From NCBI RefSeq assembly GCF_009649225.1, contig NZ_WJPP01000001.1, positions 1-64,000 of the forward strand: 64,000 nt of DNA, read 5' to 3'. Position numbers and translations under genes: made by a program. The notes under the pieces are model-generated. The model worked only from the letters and a program-made list of their open reading frames with translations. It searched no databases and had not been told where the DNA came from. Every line of letters begins with the position of its first letter. Position 1 is the first letter of the stretch. The DNA is from Spiribacter salilacus (GTDB taxonomy: Bacteria; Pseudomonadota; Gammaproteobacteria; Nitrococcales; Nitrococcaceae). Below are positions 52,094-61,037 of the stretch, piece after piece.

Positions 52094-54513
52094 TTAGCCT
52101 CGCGTAGGATGGCCCGAGTTGATTGGCCGTATTTTTGACCAGGCCGCGGAGTGGCGATGATGCTTTCAGTCACCCGAACTGCATGAGGGTCGGCCTGAGT
52201 AATCACATGACCACTGGGGTGATCTTCATAGCGTGTGAAGGAAAATGTACCCTGTGGGGAGTAAGTGTCGGTTTCAAAGGGTGGGTGGCTGTTGTAGGCG
52301 CGAATTGTTTCGAGCGTTTCACAAACAGCTGCACCAATGTCGGCAGTCTGTAGCCAGTTGACCCAATCCTCTGCTCTTGCTGTTGCAAAGATGGTGGCTA
52401 AGAATGCTGCCCGATTATCTACCGGGCAATCGTCTAGGCCGGCAAACTCCTCTAGCGCTGCTAACCGCGGCAAATCTTTCTCGTAAGCGCAGAGCAGTAC
52501 GTAACCATCCGATGCTTGATAAAACCGCGTCAGATCATTTAGCCCAGGTGTTTCAGGACCCGATGGTTCATCAAACAAACCGCGGCGGGGGTAGTCGTAG
52601 CAGTAGGGTAGTTGCAGCAGTCCGCTTAATGCCGCCAAAGAGGTTCTTGGCCGATACGCATGCCCGGTATGAGTGCGAGCAAATAGCGCAGTGGCAATGC
52701 CCATTGCTGCAGCAAAACCACACATCACATCGATCGTGCCAACATGCGCATGTTCTTCAGGCGTATCCATCCCCCCACCAAAGCGCAGCATTACGCCAGT
52801 GGTTGCCTGTACCAAATCGTCGTAACCTGGGTAATTGCTGCGCGGTCCTGTGCGTATTCCTCCAAAGCAATCGAGTTGACAGAAGATTGCCTGCGGGTTG
52901 ATCGCTTTTAAGCTGGCGGCGTCAAAGCCAAATCGTTGGACTTGTTCATCCGTTGCGTTCCATACCACCACATCGGCACTGCGAATAAGTTGGTTTAATG
53001 CTTCTCTGCCGGCTGGTGGCCGAAAATCAAGCAGACAAGAGCGCTTGGAGCGCATGTGAGTGAGTCCATAAATGACTGTGTTTGTTGGGTCGTATTGTGG
53101 GCTTGCAGGATCAATCTTAATGACCTCGGCTCCAAATCGGGCTAAAAAAGCGGTGGAGTGGGGGCCTGCGATGACGTTGCAGAGATCAACTATGCGTATA
53201 CCGTCTAGCCAGCCTTTACCTTGCAGCTGGGTACGCCGCCGCGGAAGCCGGGTTGGTAGTGAACGCATTTCATTCAGTGCCTGATCAAAGCTGATCCACC
53301 AGCGCGGATTTGGCTTTAGCATGGCCTCTCCGCATTCTTGCATCCAAACCAGAGGCGCAGGTTGCGTCATGACGCCATAGACCGGGTCGTTAACTTCAAC
53401 CATCAACCCCGCCGTTTCGGCGTGATCATCGTTAATCCATTCTTGAAGCCAGCGCTGTGGGCTGCCCGGGAAACGGCCGCGCCCGAAGATTCTCTCCCAC
53501 TCCTTAGTCGTTCGAGTTAGGAAAACCGCTTTCATTCGCTCAGCAATATGGTCAGCCCACTCGCGGGGTAGTGGGTATAGCCCTAGGCTGACGTCATGTG
53601 GCCAGTCTTGGCTTGATGTGTAGACATCGAGTTGATCCGCAAATCCTTCGGCAACGAGTTCGTCATACAGGCCGAGCGTTTCCAAGCAGCGGCGCACATG
53701 CCCTCGATGGCTTGGGCATACGACGTAAAACATTCGGCCATCTTTACATTTGTAGTTTCTAAAGAACGGATCAAGAAACTCTTGGAGGGTTTCGTAGCTA
53801 ACATTCATTGGGAGCCCTTCAATGCGCCGGCGTTCAATTTCCTGCTGGCGAAGCGTTTTATAGCGCTCTGGGCCATTTTCAATATGTAATGAGTTATATC
53901 CCAGCCCCTCCATTAGCGCACTGGCAAGCGGCACCTCAATTTGATCGCCAATACCGGTTTTTGCTCGCGAAAAAAGCGCTGAAATAACGGAGGCGGCTGC
54001 AATGACGGTGGCGTAGGCCGAACCCAAGGGGAGGGGGGAGAAGGAAGGATTAACACCCATTAAAATACGGTTTAACCCCATGTCAGAAAATACCCCAGAG
54101 CTAGCTGAGATCACACTCTCAAACGCGCGCCAGTCCCGGCGTAGCTCGTCGTCACTCGCAAATCCGGGCATCGATAGCGTAATGAGGTCGGGTTGGGCTT
54201 GCCTGAGCGCTGTAAAATCAACCCCCAGCCTTTGCATAACGCCGGGTCTAAACCCTTCAATAACGATGTCGGCTTCTTCAATGAGGGTAAGTGCGGCCTC
54301 TTGGCCTTCGGCGGTTTTTAGATCGAGATTTACAATCTGTTTGTTGCGCTGAAGAGTCGCATTAGCGGGGGTATCCCATAGAGGGCCGCTAGGCGGGTCA
54401 ATGTGAATAACCAAAGCGCCGAGGTCAGCTAGCATCATCGCAACAGCGGGTGCGGCCATATACTGACCAAAATCCACCACTTTCACACCCCGAAGGGGCT
54501 TATCAATCACCAT
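52012..54513 (-). CDS. dddD: fused class III CoA-transferase, DddD-like (DMSP CoA-transferase/lyase)
   Basis: The 833-residue protein contains two CaiB/BaiF CoA-transferase domains, about 7-410 and 433-830. The catalytic aspartate of the family is present only in the second domain, Asp595 in 'GTIDVMCG'; the first has 'LPLGSAYAT' at the same place. DddD, which makes DMS and 3-hydroxypropionyl-CoA from DMSP, is also a fusion of about this length with its active Asp in the second half (602 in Marinomonas, from memory). Other fused CoA-transferases exist, so DMSP specificity is inferred. It is last in an operon after DUF2237, overlapping it by 11 nt. Confidence 0.72.
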   Translation of the reverse strand: MVIDKPLRGVKVVDFGQYMAAPAVAMMLADLGALVIHIDPPSGPLWDTPANATLQRNKQIVNLDLKTAEGQEAALTLIEEADIVIEGFRPGVMQRLGVDFTALRQAQPDLITLSMPGFASDDELRRDWRAFESVISASSGVFSDMGLNRILMGVNPSFSPLPLGSAYATVIAAASVISALFSRAKTGIGDQIEVPLASALMEGLGYNSLHIENGPERYKTLRQQEIERRRIEGLPMNVSYETLQEFLDPFFRNYKCKDGRMFYVVCPSHRGHVRRCLETLGLYDELVAEGFADQLDVYTSSQDWPHDVSLGLYPLPREWADHIAERMKAVFLTRTTKEWERIFGRGRFPGSPQRWLQEWINDDHAETAGLMVEVNDPVYGVMTQPAPLVWMQECGEAMLKPNPRWWISFDQALNEMRSLPTRLPRRRTQLQGKGWLDGIRIVDLCNVIAGPHSTAFLARFGAEVIKIDPASPQYDPTNTVIYGLTHMRSKRSCLLDFRPPAGREALNQLIRSADVVVWNATDEQVQRFGFDAASLKAINPQAIFCQLDCFGGIRTGPRSNYPGYDDLVQATTGVMLRFGGGMDTPEEHAHVGTIDVMCGFAAAMGIATALFARTHTGHAYRPRTSLAALSGLLQLPYCYDYPRRGLFDEPSGPETPGLNDLTRFYQASDGYVLLCAYEKDLPRLAALEEFAGLDDCPVDNRAAFLATIFATARAEDWVNWLQTADIGAAVCETLETIRAYNSHPPFETDTYSPQGTFSFTRYEDHPSGHVITQADPHAVRVTESIIATPRPGQKYGQSTRAILREANQDESRIDTLLAEGIASESWGNMYLPD

Positions 54514-54889
54514 CCACCGCGTATTGCTTAAGGACTTCTAAGTCAACCACGGCTAGTGTTTCTTCGTGCGTGGCAGACAGTTTGACTTGAGGCGCTACGC
54601 CGGCGCGATAGGCTTCCACCCAGCGAGAAGCGCAGAGACACCATTGATCGCCTGGCAGTAAACCGCGAAAACCAAATTGTGGAAGGGGCGTGCTGAGATC
54701 ATTGCCTTTTTCGAGGCTAAAGGCCAAAAAGGCCTCCGTCATAACCGCGCAGACTGTGTGCATGCCGCGATCAGAGTGCCCTGTGTTGCAACAACCATCG
54801 CGATAAAAACCCGTAATTGGGTCGACGCTGCAGCGTTCTAACGGCGTGCCTAGTACACTGGTCGAGTTAAATTTATCCATATTTGGCAT
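54503..54889 (-). CDS. DUF2237 family protein
   Basis: The roughly 128-residue protein matches DUF2237 with its conserved cysteines: 'NSTSVLGTPLERCSVDPITGFYRDGCCNTG' then 'HTVCAVMTEAFLAFS' and 'LLPGDQWCLCASRW'. No function is established. The Cys and His pattern might bind metal. The Met at 54889 or 54880 could be the start; neither has a clear ribosome site, and coupling to the MFS stop 19 nt earlier is likely. The stop overlaps the start of the DddD-like gene, so these two are expressed together. Confidence 0.85.
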   Translation of the reverse strand: MPNMDKFNSTSVLGTPLERCSVDPITGFYRDGCCNTGHSDRGMHTVCAVMTEAFLAFSLEKGNDLSTPLPQFGFRGLLPGDQWCLCASRWVEAYRAGVAPQVKLSATHEETLAVVDLEVLKQYAVDGD

Positions 54890-54908
54890 TCTAACGCCGT
54901 TTTTTAGG

Positions 54909-56210
54909 CTAATCGACGTGTTTTTGCCGGCCATACGTCTCGCGCGTAAGCGCGAGTAAAATGGTGGCAATTACCGTCCAGATGAGCATGGCGTTAAAGG
55001 CAAATTGGTAACTGGCCAAATCATAAACCGGTGAGCCATCAATGCGCTCACCCGTCCAGCGTTTTTCTAATAACCAGCCAACGGCAGGTTGTAGCGACAT
55101 GGGCCCTAGCATTACCCCCATGTTGATAAGGCCAGATGAGGTGCCAGCAAGATGCGCCGGTACCGATTCTTTGCCGAATGCGAATGAGATGACCATTGCC
55201 CCAGACCCAAGCCCGATAATGAATAAGAGCAGCGCAAGCACCACCAGTGGAAGGGCAGGCACTTGAATTAGGACGATCCATGCTAATAGAAACATCGTAA
55301 TACCGGCTAAGTACACCGATTTCCGCCGTTGCAAACGATCGGTAAGCCATCCAAACAAGGGGCCGCCCAGCGCCCAAGCCACCAAAGTTAAGGAGGTGTA
55401 GAAAGCCGCCTCTTTATCCGTCATTCCATAATGGGTGGTTAGAAATGGCACACCCCAAAGACCAGAGAAGGTGAGCAATGGCCCAACAATTCCGGCTGGA
55501 ATGAAAACGAGTAATAGCGCATTGCGATGTTGTAAGACATGAATAATGCCGCTGAGCATGCCTTGTTTCGGTGTTGTCTGCCCGTCATCAACGGCATAAC
55601 CCTGGTACCCATAGCTACTCGGGTCAGTCCTTACAAAGTAAAAAATCAGGGCGCTGATAACCAACGTGGCCCCACCGATAATCAGCATGGTGTTACGCCA
55701 CCCAATTCCATCGACGCTGATGCGCAGAGGCACCCCCGCGGCGATGGCACCCAACATACCAATTGAAAGCGCGATACCGCTGGCTAATGCAAACCGTTTG
55801 GCGTCCATCCAGTGTGCTGAGATCTTAAGCATCGACACAAAGGCAACGGCAACCGAGGCGCCGATGAGCGCGCGCCCTGTTGCGGCAATAGCAAAATTTG
55901 GTGCGAGGGCAAAAAGAATAGCGCCCAGCGCTGCCATGAGCGCGCCAAAACCGAGTAGTAACCGAGGGCCAAAACGATCGGCTAGCACCCCGGTGGGAAC
56001 CTGCATGGCCACGTAGGTGTAAAAGTAAAAAGCAGATAGGCTGCCAAGCCCAGCCGCACCGAGGTTGAAGTCAAACATCAACTCATCGGTAATCACCCCT
56101 GGGGCTACGCGATGGAAAAAGGCGATGAGATAAAAGGCGGCTCCAAGCCCCCAAATAAACCACGCTAATCGCTGTGGCGGATACGGCTTAGAGGCGGAGG
56201 AGGACACCAA
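54909..56210 (-). CDS. major facilitator superfamily transporter
   Basis: The 433-residue protein has 12 hydrophobic segments and MFS signatures ('GVLADRFGPRLLLGFGALMAALGAILFALAP' in the 2-3 loop, 'GWLTDRLQRRKSVYLAG' in the 8-9 loop). The family resembles anion:cation or sugar-phosphate-like symporters, but no substrate is recognisable. The start is TTG (56210) or GTG (56207) behind an AAGGA site. It overlaps the beta-barrel gene by 23 nt and precedes DUF2237, so it could move the substrate or product of the CoA-transferase. Confidence 0.85.
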   Translation of the reverse strand: MVSSSASKPYPPQRLAWFIWGLGAAFYLIAFFHRVAPGVITDELMFDFNLGAAGLGSLSAFYFYTYVAMQVPTGVLADRFGPRLLLGFGALMAALGAILFALAPNFAIAATGRALIGASVAVAFVSMLKISAHWMDAKRFALASGIALSIGMLGAIAAGVPLRISVDGIGWRNTMLIIGGATLVISALIFYFVRTDPSSYGYQGYAVDDGQTTPKQGMLSGIIHVLQHRNALLLVFIPAGIVGPLLTFSGLWGVPFLTTHYGMTDKEAAFYTSLTLVAWALGGPLFGWLTDRLQRRKSVYLAGITMFLLAWIVLIQVPALPLVVLALLLFIIGLGSGAMVISFAFGKESVPAHLAGTSSGLINMGVMLGPMSLQPAVGWLLEKRWTGERIDGSPVYDLASYQFAFNAMLIWTVIATILLALTRETYGRQKHVD

Positions 56211-56730
56211 GTGTCAGTCCTTCTGAGGAATAGTCGTCCTTATCAAAATGCCGCATGGTTTCGATAAATGCATGAATGCGCGGCGTGATTGCGATTTCAC
56301 CACCGGCGCCCCAGGACAGTCCCGCGGCATCACCGGTTTCCTTTAGAGTGCCATAGGTGGCTTCAGCCCGTGCATAGGTGGCACCCGCAATACCGTATAG
56401 CGCAAGGCGAGGGGTGATTTGACCTCGAGCAACACCATAGAAGCCAGCCATTGTTTCGACTTCGAAATCGCCTGTGATTCCCTCAATGGTTTCGGTTTCA
56501 GTACTCGTGCCCGTACCAAAGCGGCCTTCCAGAGAAAAACCACCAATTACGGTGTGACCAATGCGAAGCGTACCTACCGTTGGCTCAAGCGATAGCGCGC
56601 CCTCGTAGTCCACATCCATTTGAATTTGACCTGCACCAATATAAAAACCCGCCAGAGCAGAGTGGCTTAGGCCAAAGATCGATGCACCAAAAAGAAAAGC
56701 CAGTACAATGCGTAGGTGTTTTTTATTCAT
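56188..56730 (-). CDS. small outer-membrane beta-barrel protein
   Basis: The 180-residue protein has a signal peptide cut after 'SHSALA' and about eight amphipathic strands in an OmpA/OmpX-like barrel ending 'EGLTLGVLLRL'. The function is unknown. It is the first gene of the reverse-strand operon leading to the DddD-like enzyme and is divergent from mgtE with 38 bp between starts. Confidence 0.8.
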   Translation of the reverse strand: MNKKHLRIVLAFLFGASIFGLSHSALAGFYIGAGQIQMDVDYEGALSLEPTVGTLRIGHTVIGGFSLEGRFGTGTSTETETIEGITGDFEVETMAGFYGVARGQITPRLALYGIAGATYARAEATYGTLKETGDAAGLSWGAGGEIAITPRIHAFIETMRHFDKDDYSSEGLTLGVLLRL

Positions 56731-56768
56731 AACCTTTAATTGTACACCACTGCCAGCGGATTGGGCCT

Positions 56769-58166
56769 ATGGCGCAGCGTTTTCTCATAGAACTTCTTTC
56801 AGAATTGAAAGCAGAAAAGGGCGAGGCCGCACTCGAGCGGATTGCTGAGGAAATTGTGCGTCTGCTGGCAGAGGACGAGCAAACAGAGGTTCGGCGGTTC
56901 TTAGAGTCACTTGAGCTGGCTGATGTAGCCTCGGTGATTGAAGAGCTGCCACAGGGTGATGATCTAACGGCCATTCGCTTGCTCTCTCTACACGACCAAG
57001 CTGAGCTCATTGGGCATTTTCGCGCGTCTGCTCAGGTGAGCGTTGCTGAGCGGTTAGGAAAGTGGGAGCTCGTCTCGCTGATGGGTGCCATGAGCCACGA
57101 TGAGCGGGCTGATTTATTTAAACAGCTCGATGAGACCGCTCAAGAAATGTTGTTGCCGGCTCTGTCCAAAGCCGAGCGCGAAGATTTGCGGCGCTTGTCT
57201 GCGCATGAGGAGTGGACGGTTGGTTCGGTAATGACCTCTGATTATGCGGTTTTAGCCCCAGAGCTGACCTCAACCGATGCGATTACCGCGTTGCGGCGGC
57301 AAGCGCTTGATGCGGAAACCATCTACTACGCCTATATCATTGGCGAGTCACGTGAGCTTTTGGGCGTTGTGAGTTTACGTGACTTGCTAACGGCACCACC
57401 GCGGCAACGAGTGGCCGATATCATGGACACCGAGCCGGTGTTAGTGCATGTGAATGACCCGCAGGAGGCTGCCGCGCGCCGCGTGGCACGGTATGACTTG
57501 TTAGCGCTGCCGGTGCTCGATGAGGATGATCGGCTGGTTGGCATTGTGACTGCCGATGATGCAATGGATGTGTCTGAAGAAGAGGTAACCGAAGACTTCC
57601 ATAAAGGCTCCACCATCCAGCGGTTTGATATGTCCGTGGCCGATGCCACGATCACCAAACTGTATCGCGCGCGAATCTTTTGGCTCGTCTTATTAGTGTT
57701 TGGCAATATTTTCTCGGGTGCGGGTATCGCGTACTTTGAAGAAACCATCGCGGCACATTTGTCGCTTTTATTCTTCCTGCCTTTGCTGATCGCCTCAGGA
57801 GGCAATGCGGGTACACAGTCAGCCACGCTGATGGTGCGAGCGCTTGCCACCGGCGATGTGCGGTTACGCGATTTTGGTCGCTTGTTAAGTCGTGAAGTGG
57901 CCATTGCCGTGGCGCTTGGTGTCACGATGGCTGCCGCTGTATGGCTGATTGGGATTTGGCGCGGTGGCATTGAAGTGGCCATTGTGGTGGCAATAGCGAT
58001 GATTACGATCGTGCTACTTGGTGCGTTAATCGGTATGTCTTTGCCGTTTATTTTCGCGATTTTAGAAAAAGACCCTGCCGCTGCTTCTGGCCCCTTAGTG
58101 ACCTCGCTGGCCGACGTGTTAGGCGTGATTATCTATTTTACGATTGCGTCTGTATTGCTGATTTAA
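56769..58166 (+). CDS. mgtE: magnesium transporter MgtE
   Basis: The 465-residue protein has the cytoplasmic N domain (about 20-125), a pair of CBS domains (about 140-260) and a five-helix membrane domain (about 290-465) with 'LPLLIASGGNAGTQSATLMVRALATG', the Mg2+ channel signature. It regulates Mg2+ entry by metal binding to the CBS region. Its 3' end overlaps the inositol monophosphatase gene by 29 bp. Confidence 0.96.
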   Translation: MAQRFLIELLSELKAEKGEAALERIAEEIVRLLAEDEQTEVRRFLESLELADVASVIEELPQGDDLTAIRLLSLHDQAELIGHFRASAQVSVAERLGKWELVSLMGAMSHDERADLFKQLDETAQEMLLPALSKAEREDLRRLSAHEEWTVGSVMTSDYAVLAPELTSTDAITALRRQALDAETIYYAYIIGESRELLGVVSLRDLLTAPPRQRVADIMDTEPVLVHVNDPQEAAARRVARYDLLALPVLDEDDRLVGIVTADDAMDVSEEEVTEDFHKGSTIQRFDMSVADATITKLYRARIFWLVLLVFGNIFSGAGIAYFEETIAAHLSLLFFLPLLIASGGNAGTQSATLMVRALATGDVRLRDFGRLLSREVAIAVALGVTMAAAVWLIGIWRGGIEVAIVVAIAMITIVLLGALIGMSLPFIFAILEKDPAAASGPLVTSLADVLGVIIYFTIASVLLI

Positions 58167-58956
58167 TAATTGTTTCTAATGGCGTAAACGCTGCTGGCGT
58201 TGCCGCCAATACCTCATGTCCATCGCTCATAAGTTGCTTGTTATCAATTGGCGCAATCACACCGCCGGCTTCTTCAACCATGAGTAATCCACCTAAGCAA
58301 TCCCACGCCTTCATGTGCGGTTCGTAATAACCCGCAAGGTGGCCTGCGGCAACTTCCGCGAGCATTAGGGCACCTGATCCATTGCGATAGTGCAGGCTGC
58401 CCGCTTCTAATACGCTTTGAATGCAGTGGCCCAGAACAGATGGATCTGCCCAAGGACTTGCGCCGATGGCCGTCATGTTGCCAACCAGTGGGCGGTTTGT
58501 GATGGCTGGTTGTAAATGATGATTGACCCAAAACCCGGCCCCGCGGGCGGCGGCGTAATGTTGGCCAGAAACGGGGGCTAGTGTGACGGCAGCAACCGTC
58601 GTTTCCGCCTCCATCAGTGCGATCGCGATACACCAGTGGGGCAGCCCACTAACAAACGGTAATGTGCCATCGATGGGGTCAATAACCCAGGTGTAGTCGG
58701 ATTGCCCTGGACTGATACCGCCCTCTTCGCCAATGACGCTGTCATCCGGGAAAATCGCTTTGAGTTGTTGGCGCAGCGCGCTCTCCACTTCTCGGTCTGC
58801 TTGGCTAACTACATCCATCGGGGCAACTTTGGATTCTTTAACCAAGCTGTCTTGCTCATTGAAGTAAGTCAGAGCACTCCGCGCTGCAGATTCAATCAGT
58901 TCAAGTGCGGCTTCGTAACGGTCTACCGTTTCAATTTTTAGGGGTGATGAGTTCAT
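58138..58956 (-). CDS. inositol monophosphatase-family phosphatase
   Basis: The 272-residue enzyme has the metal-binding motifs 'GEEGG' (E of loop 1), 'WVIDPIDGTLPFVSG' and the C-terminal 'WDCLGGLLMVEEAGG'. It hydrolyses small phosphate monoesters. SuhB, CysQ-like and histidinol-phosphatase roles are all within the family. The Met at 58956 follows the BCCT stop by one base, so it is in a PEBP-BCCT-phosphatase operon; a link to an osmolyte phosphate precursor is conceivable. Confidence 0.9.
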   Translation of the reverse strand: MNSSPLKIETVDRYEAALELIESAARSALTYFNEQDSLVKESKVAPMDVVSQADREVESALRQQLKAIFPDDSVIGEEGGISPGQSDYTWVIDPIDGTLPFVSGLPHWCIAIALMEAETTVAAVTLAPVSGQHYAAARGAGFWVNHHLQPAITNRPLVGNMTAIGASPWADPSVLGHCIQSVLEAGSLHYRNGSGALMLAEVAAGHLAGYYEPHMKAWDCLGGLLMVEEAGGVIAPIDNKQLMSDGHEVLAATPAAFTPLETIIKSAIQTQS

Positions 58957-58957
58957 G

Positions 58958-60505
58958 TTATGCCCAATCGGGATGCACACCCGGCACTTTATATTCATTG
59001 CGTAAAGCCTTGACTAAGCTAAAGCAACAAACTGACAAAATGATGGCAACGGGGAAACCTGCGGTTAGTGCGCCGGTTTGCAGACTGTCTAGTGCTTGTT
59101 CTCCACCAACAATGAGTAAGGTGGCCGCAACGGTGCCTTCGGTGAGACCCCAAATAACGCGCTGACGCTTAGGTGAGTGTTTAGCCCCGCGAGAGATTAA
59201 AGAATCAATCACATAGGTGCCGGAATCTGAGGAGGTGATGAAATACGTCACGATCAGAAGCGTTGCGGTAATTGAGGCAAAGGTGCTCAGTGGCAGCGCA
59301 TCAAGCAGGGCATATAGCGCAATGGTGGTATCGGTAGCCACCGCAGAGGCAATTTCTGGGTTGTCACTAAATAGCTCTATATGCAGTGCCGTGCCGCCAA
59401 AGACGGACATCCAGACAAAGACAAATAGCGTAGGAAGCCCCAATACACCAACAATAAATTCGCGAATCGTCCTTCCTCTTGAAATACGGGCAATAAAAAT
59501 GCCAACGAAAGGTGACCATGCGATCCACCAGGCCCAGTAAAACATGGTCCAGTCTTTTTGCCATGCAGATCCAGTAATGGCGTTGGTTTGCAGGCTCATC
59601 TGAATTAATTGCTGAAAATAACCGCCAATCGACTCTAGTAAAAAACGGATGATAAACAGGGTTGGGCCAACCAGCAGAACAAAGGTCATAAAACTCAGAG
59701 CCAAACCAAGGTTAAAGAGGCTCAGCCATTTTAATCCGCGGTCTAAGCCAGAAATGACTGAGAAAACTGCGATGGTGGTGATAAAGCTGATGATACCAAC
59801 CTGCCACCAGTGAGAAATGGGCATCCCCACGAGTAAGTTGAGGCCCGTATTGATTTGCATTGCACCAAAACCCAGTGAGGTAGCCAGTCCAAATAAAGTG
59901 CCAAAGATGGCCAAAATATCGATCAGATGACCGATCGGCCCATAGATTCGATCACCAATCAGTGGGTAGAAAATTGAGCGAATGGTAAGAGGCAGACGAT
60001 GACGGAAGCTAAAATAAGCAACCGATAGCCCTAACACCACATAAACGGCCCATGCGTGTAGGCCCCAATGAAAAAAGGTGTACACCATGGCGTTGCGGGC
60101 AGCCTCTGCGGTTTCTCCTGGGCCGGTAGGCGGGTTCTGGTAATGCAAAATAGGCTCGGCAACGCTCCAGAAAACAAGCCCAATACCCATTCCAGCGCTA
60201 AAGAGCATGGCAAACCAGGCAAGAAAGCTAAACTGCGGTGTATCTTCGGGCTGGCCTAGTTTGATGCTGCCGTAGCGGCTTAAGGCTAACCAAAAGAGAA
60301 AGCCGACAAAAAAAGTAACAGCAACCAGATAAGTCCAGCCGAGGTATTCGGTGATAAAGGTGTTTAACGCATCAAAAGTTGTAGCGGCCCGTTCGGGCAG
60401 CAGCACGCCAAAACCCACAAAGCCTAGAACCATCGCGGCAGCCACAACAAAAACGGTGGGGTTGACCGTAGAAAAAAACGCATTGGCCCGATAATGCTTT
60501 TTCAT
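58958..60505 (-). CDS. BCCT-family betaine/choline/DMSP transporter
   Basis: The 515-residue membrane protein has 12 hydrophobic segments and the BCCT signatures 'FSAGMGIGLVFWSVAEPI' (glycine stretch of helix 3) and 'MFYWAWWIAWSPFVGIFIARISRGRTIREF' (the Trp-rich helix 8). It takes up quaternary amines or DMSP. It lacks the long C-terminal osmosensing tail of BetP. It overlaps the PEBP gene by 4 nt. DddT of DMSP loci belongs to this family, but so do glycine betaine and choline carriers. Confidence 0.94.
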   Translation of the reverse strand: MKKHYRANAFFSTVNPTVFVVAAAMVLGFVGFGVLLPERAATTFDALNTFITEYLGWTYLVAVTFFVGFLFWLALSRYGSIKLGQPEDTPQFSFLAWFAMLFSAGMGIGLVFWSVAEPILHYQNPPTGPGETAEAARNAMVYTFFHWGLHAWAVYVVLGLSVAYFSFRHRLPLTIRSIFYPLIGDRIYGPIGHLIDILAIFGTLFGLATSLGFGAMQINTGLNLLVGMPISHWWQVGIISFITTIAVFSVISGLDRGLKWLSLFNLGLALSFMTFVLLVGPTLFIIRFLLESIGGYFQQLIQMSLQTNAITGSAWQKDWTMFYWAWWIAWSPFVGIFIARISRGRTIREFIVGVLGLPTLFVFVWMSVFGGTALHIELFSDNPEIASAVATDTTIALYALLDALPLSTFASITATLLIVTYFITSSDSGTYVIDSLISRGAKHSPKRQRVIWGLTEGTVAATLLIVGGEQALDSLQTGALTAGFPVAIILSVCCFSLVKALRNEYKVPGVHPDWA

Positions 60506-61020
60506 GCTCGTTGCAATATGCCGCGCAGCTCAGCGCGATCAATAATGTGCCCGGCCACTGCGGCATCAAACGCCGAGCGTGGCGCACCTGAGGGCAAAGA
60601 CAGTTCACAGTCTAGGGCGTGCACAATGAAACGATAGGTATGAGTGCCCTCAGGGGGAATAGGCCCCATATAGCCAATCTTGCCAAAGGTACTGATTCCA
60701 ACGATGGCCTCTTTAGGGAAGTGTAGGGCATCAATATGCGTGATTTGCGGCGGGAGGTTCCAAGCGAGCCAATGCGTGACGATGCCCAAGGGAGAGCTCA
60801 AATCTTCCAGCACTAGGGTTAGGCTGACGGTGGCTTCTGGGGTGTCGTGGATATTCAGTGTTGGCAGGCGGTTTTCGTTGGCCGCCGACACGCTCCACGG
60901 CATTTCGGTGCCATCCGCAAATTCTGGGCTGGTTAGTCGCAAAGACAACCTCCCGTGTTTGTCAGTGATAGCCTTCGCACTAAAATCATCATGCCCTTTA
61001 TAATTGAGCTTGTCAGCCAT
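60502..61020 (-). CDS. PEBP/YbhB-family protein
   Basis: The 172-residue protein belongs to the phosphatidylethanolamine-binding/Raf-kinase-inhibitor-like family (YbhB/YbcL in E. coli). Its conserved anion pocket is marked by 'SPLGIVTHWLAWNLPP' and 'GYMGPIPPEGTHTYRFIVHALD'. No signal peptide is present. The bacterial function is unclear. Being the first gene before a BCCT carrier is unusual and repeated linkage would be informative. It is divergent from the hydrolase gene. Confidence 0.9.
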   Translation of the reverse strand: MADKLNYKGHDDFSAKAITDKHGRLSLRLTSPEFADGTEMPWSVSAANENRLPTLNIHDTPEATVSLTLVLEDLSSPLGIVTHWLAWNLPPQITHIDALHFPKEAIVGISTFGKIGYMGPIPPEGTHTYRFIVHALDCELSLPSGAPRSAFDAAVAGHIIDRAELRGILQRA

Positions 61021-61037
61021 TGTTGGAGCCTTCGGCG

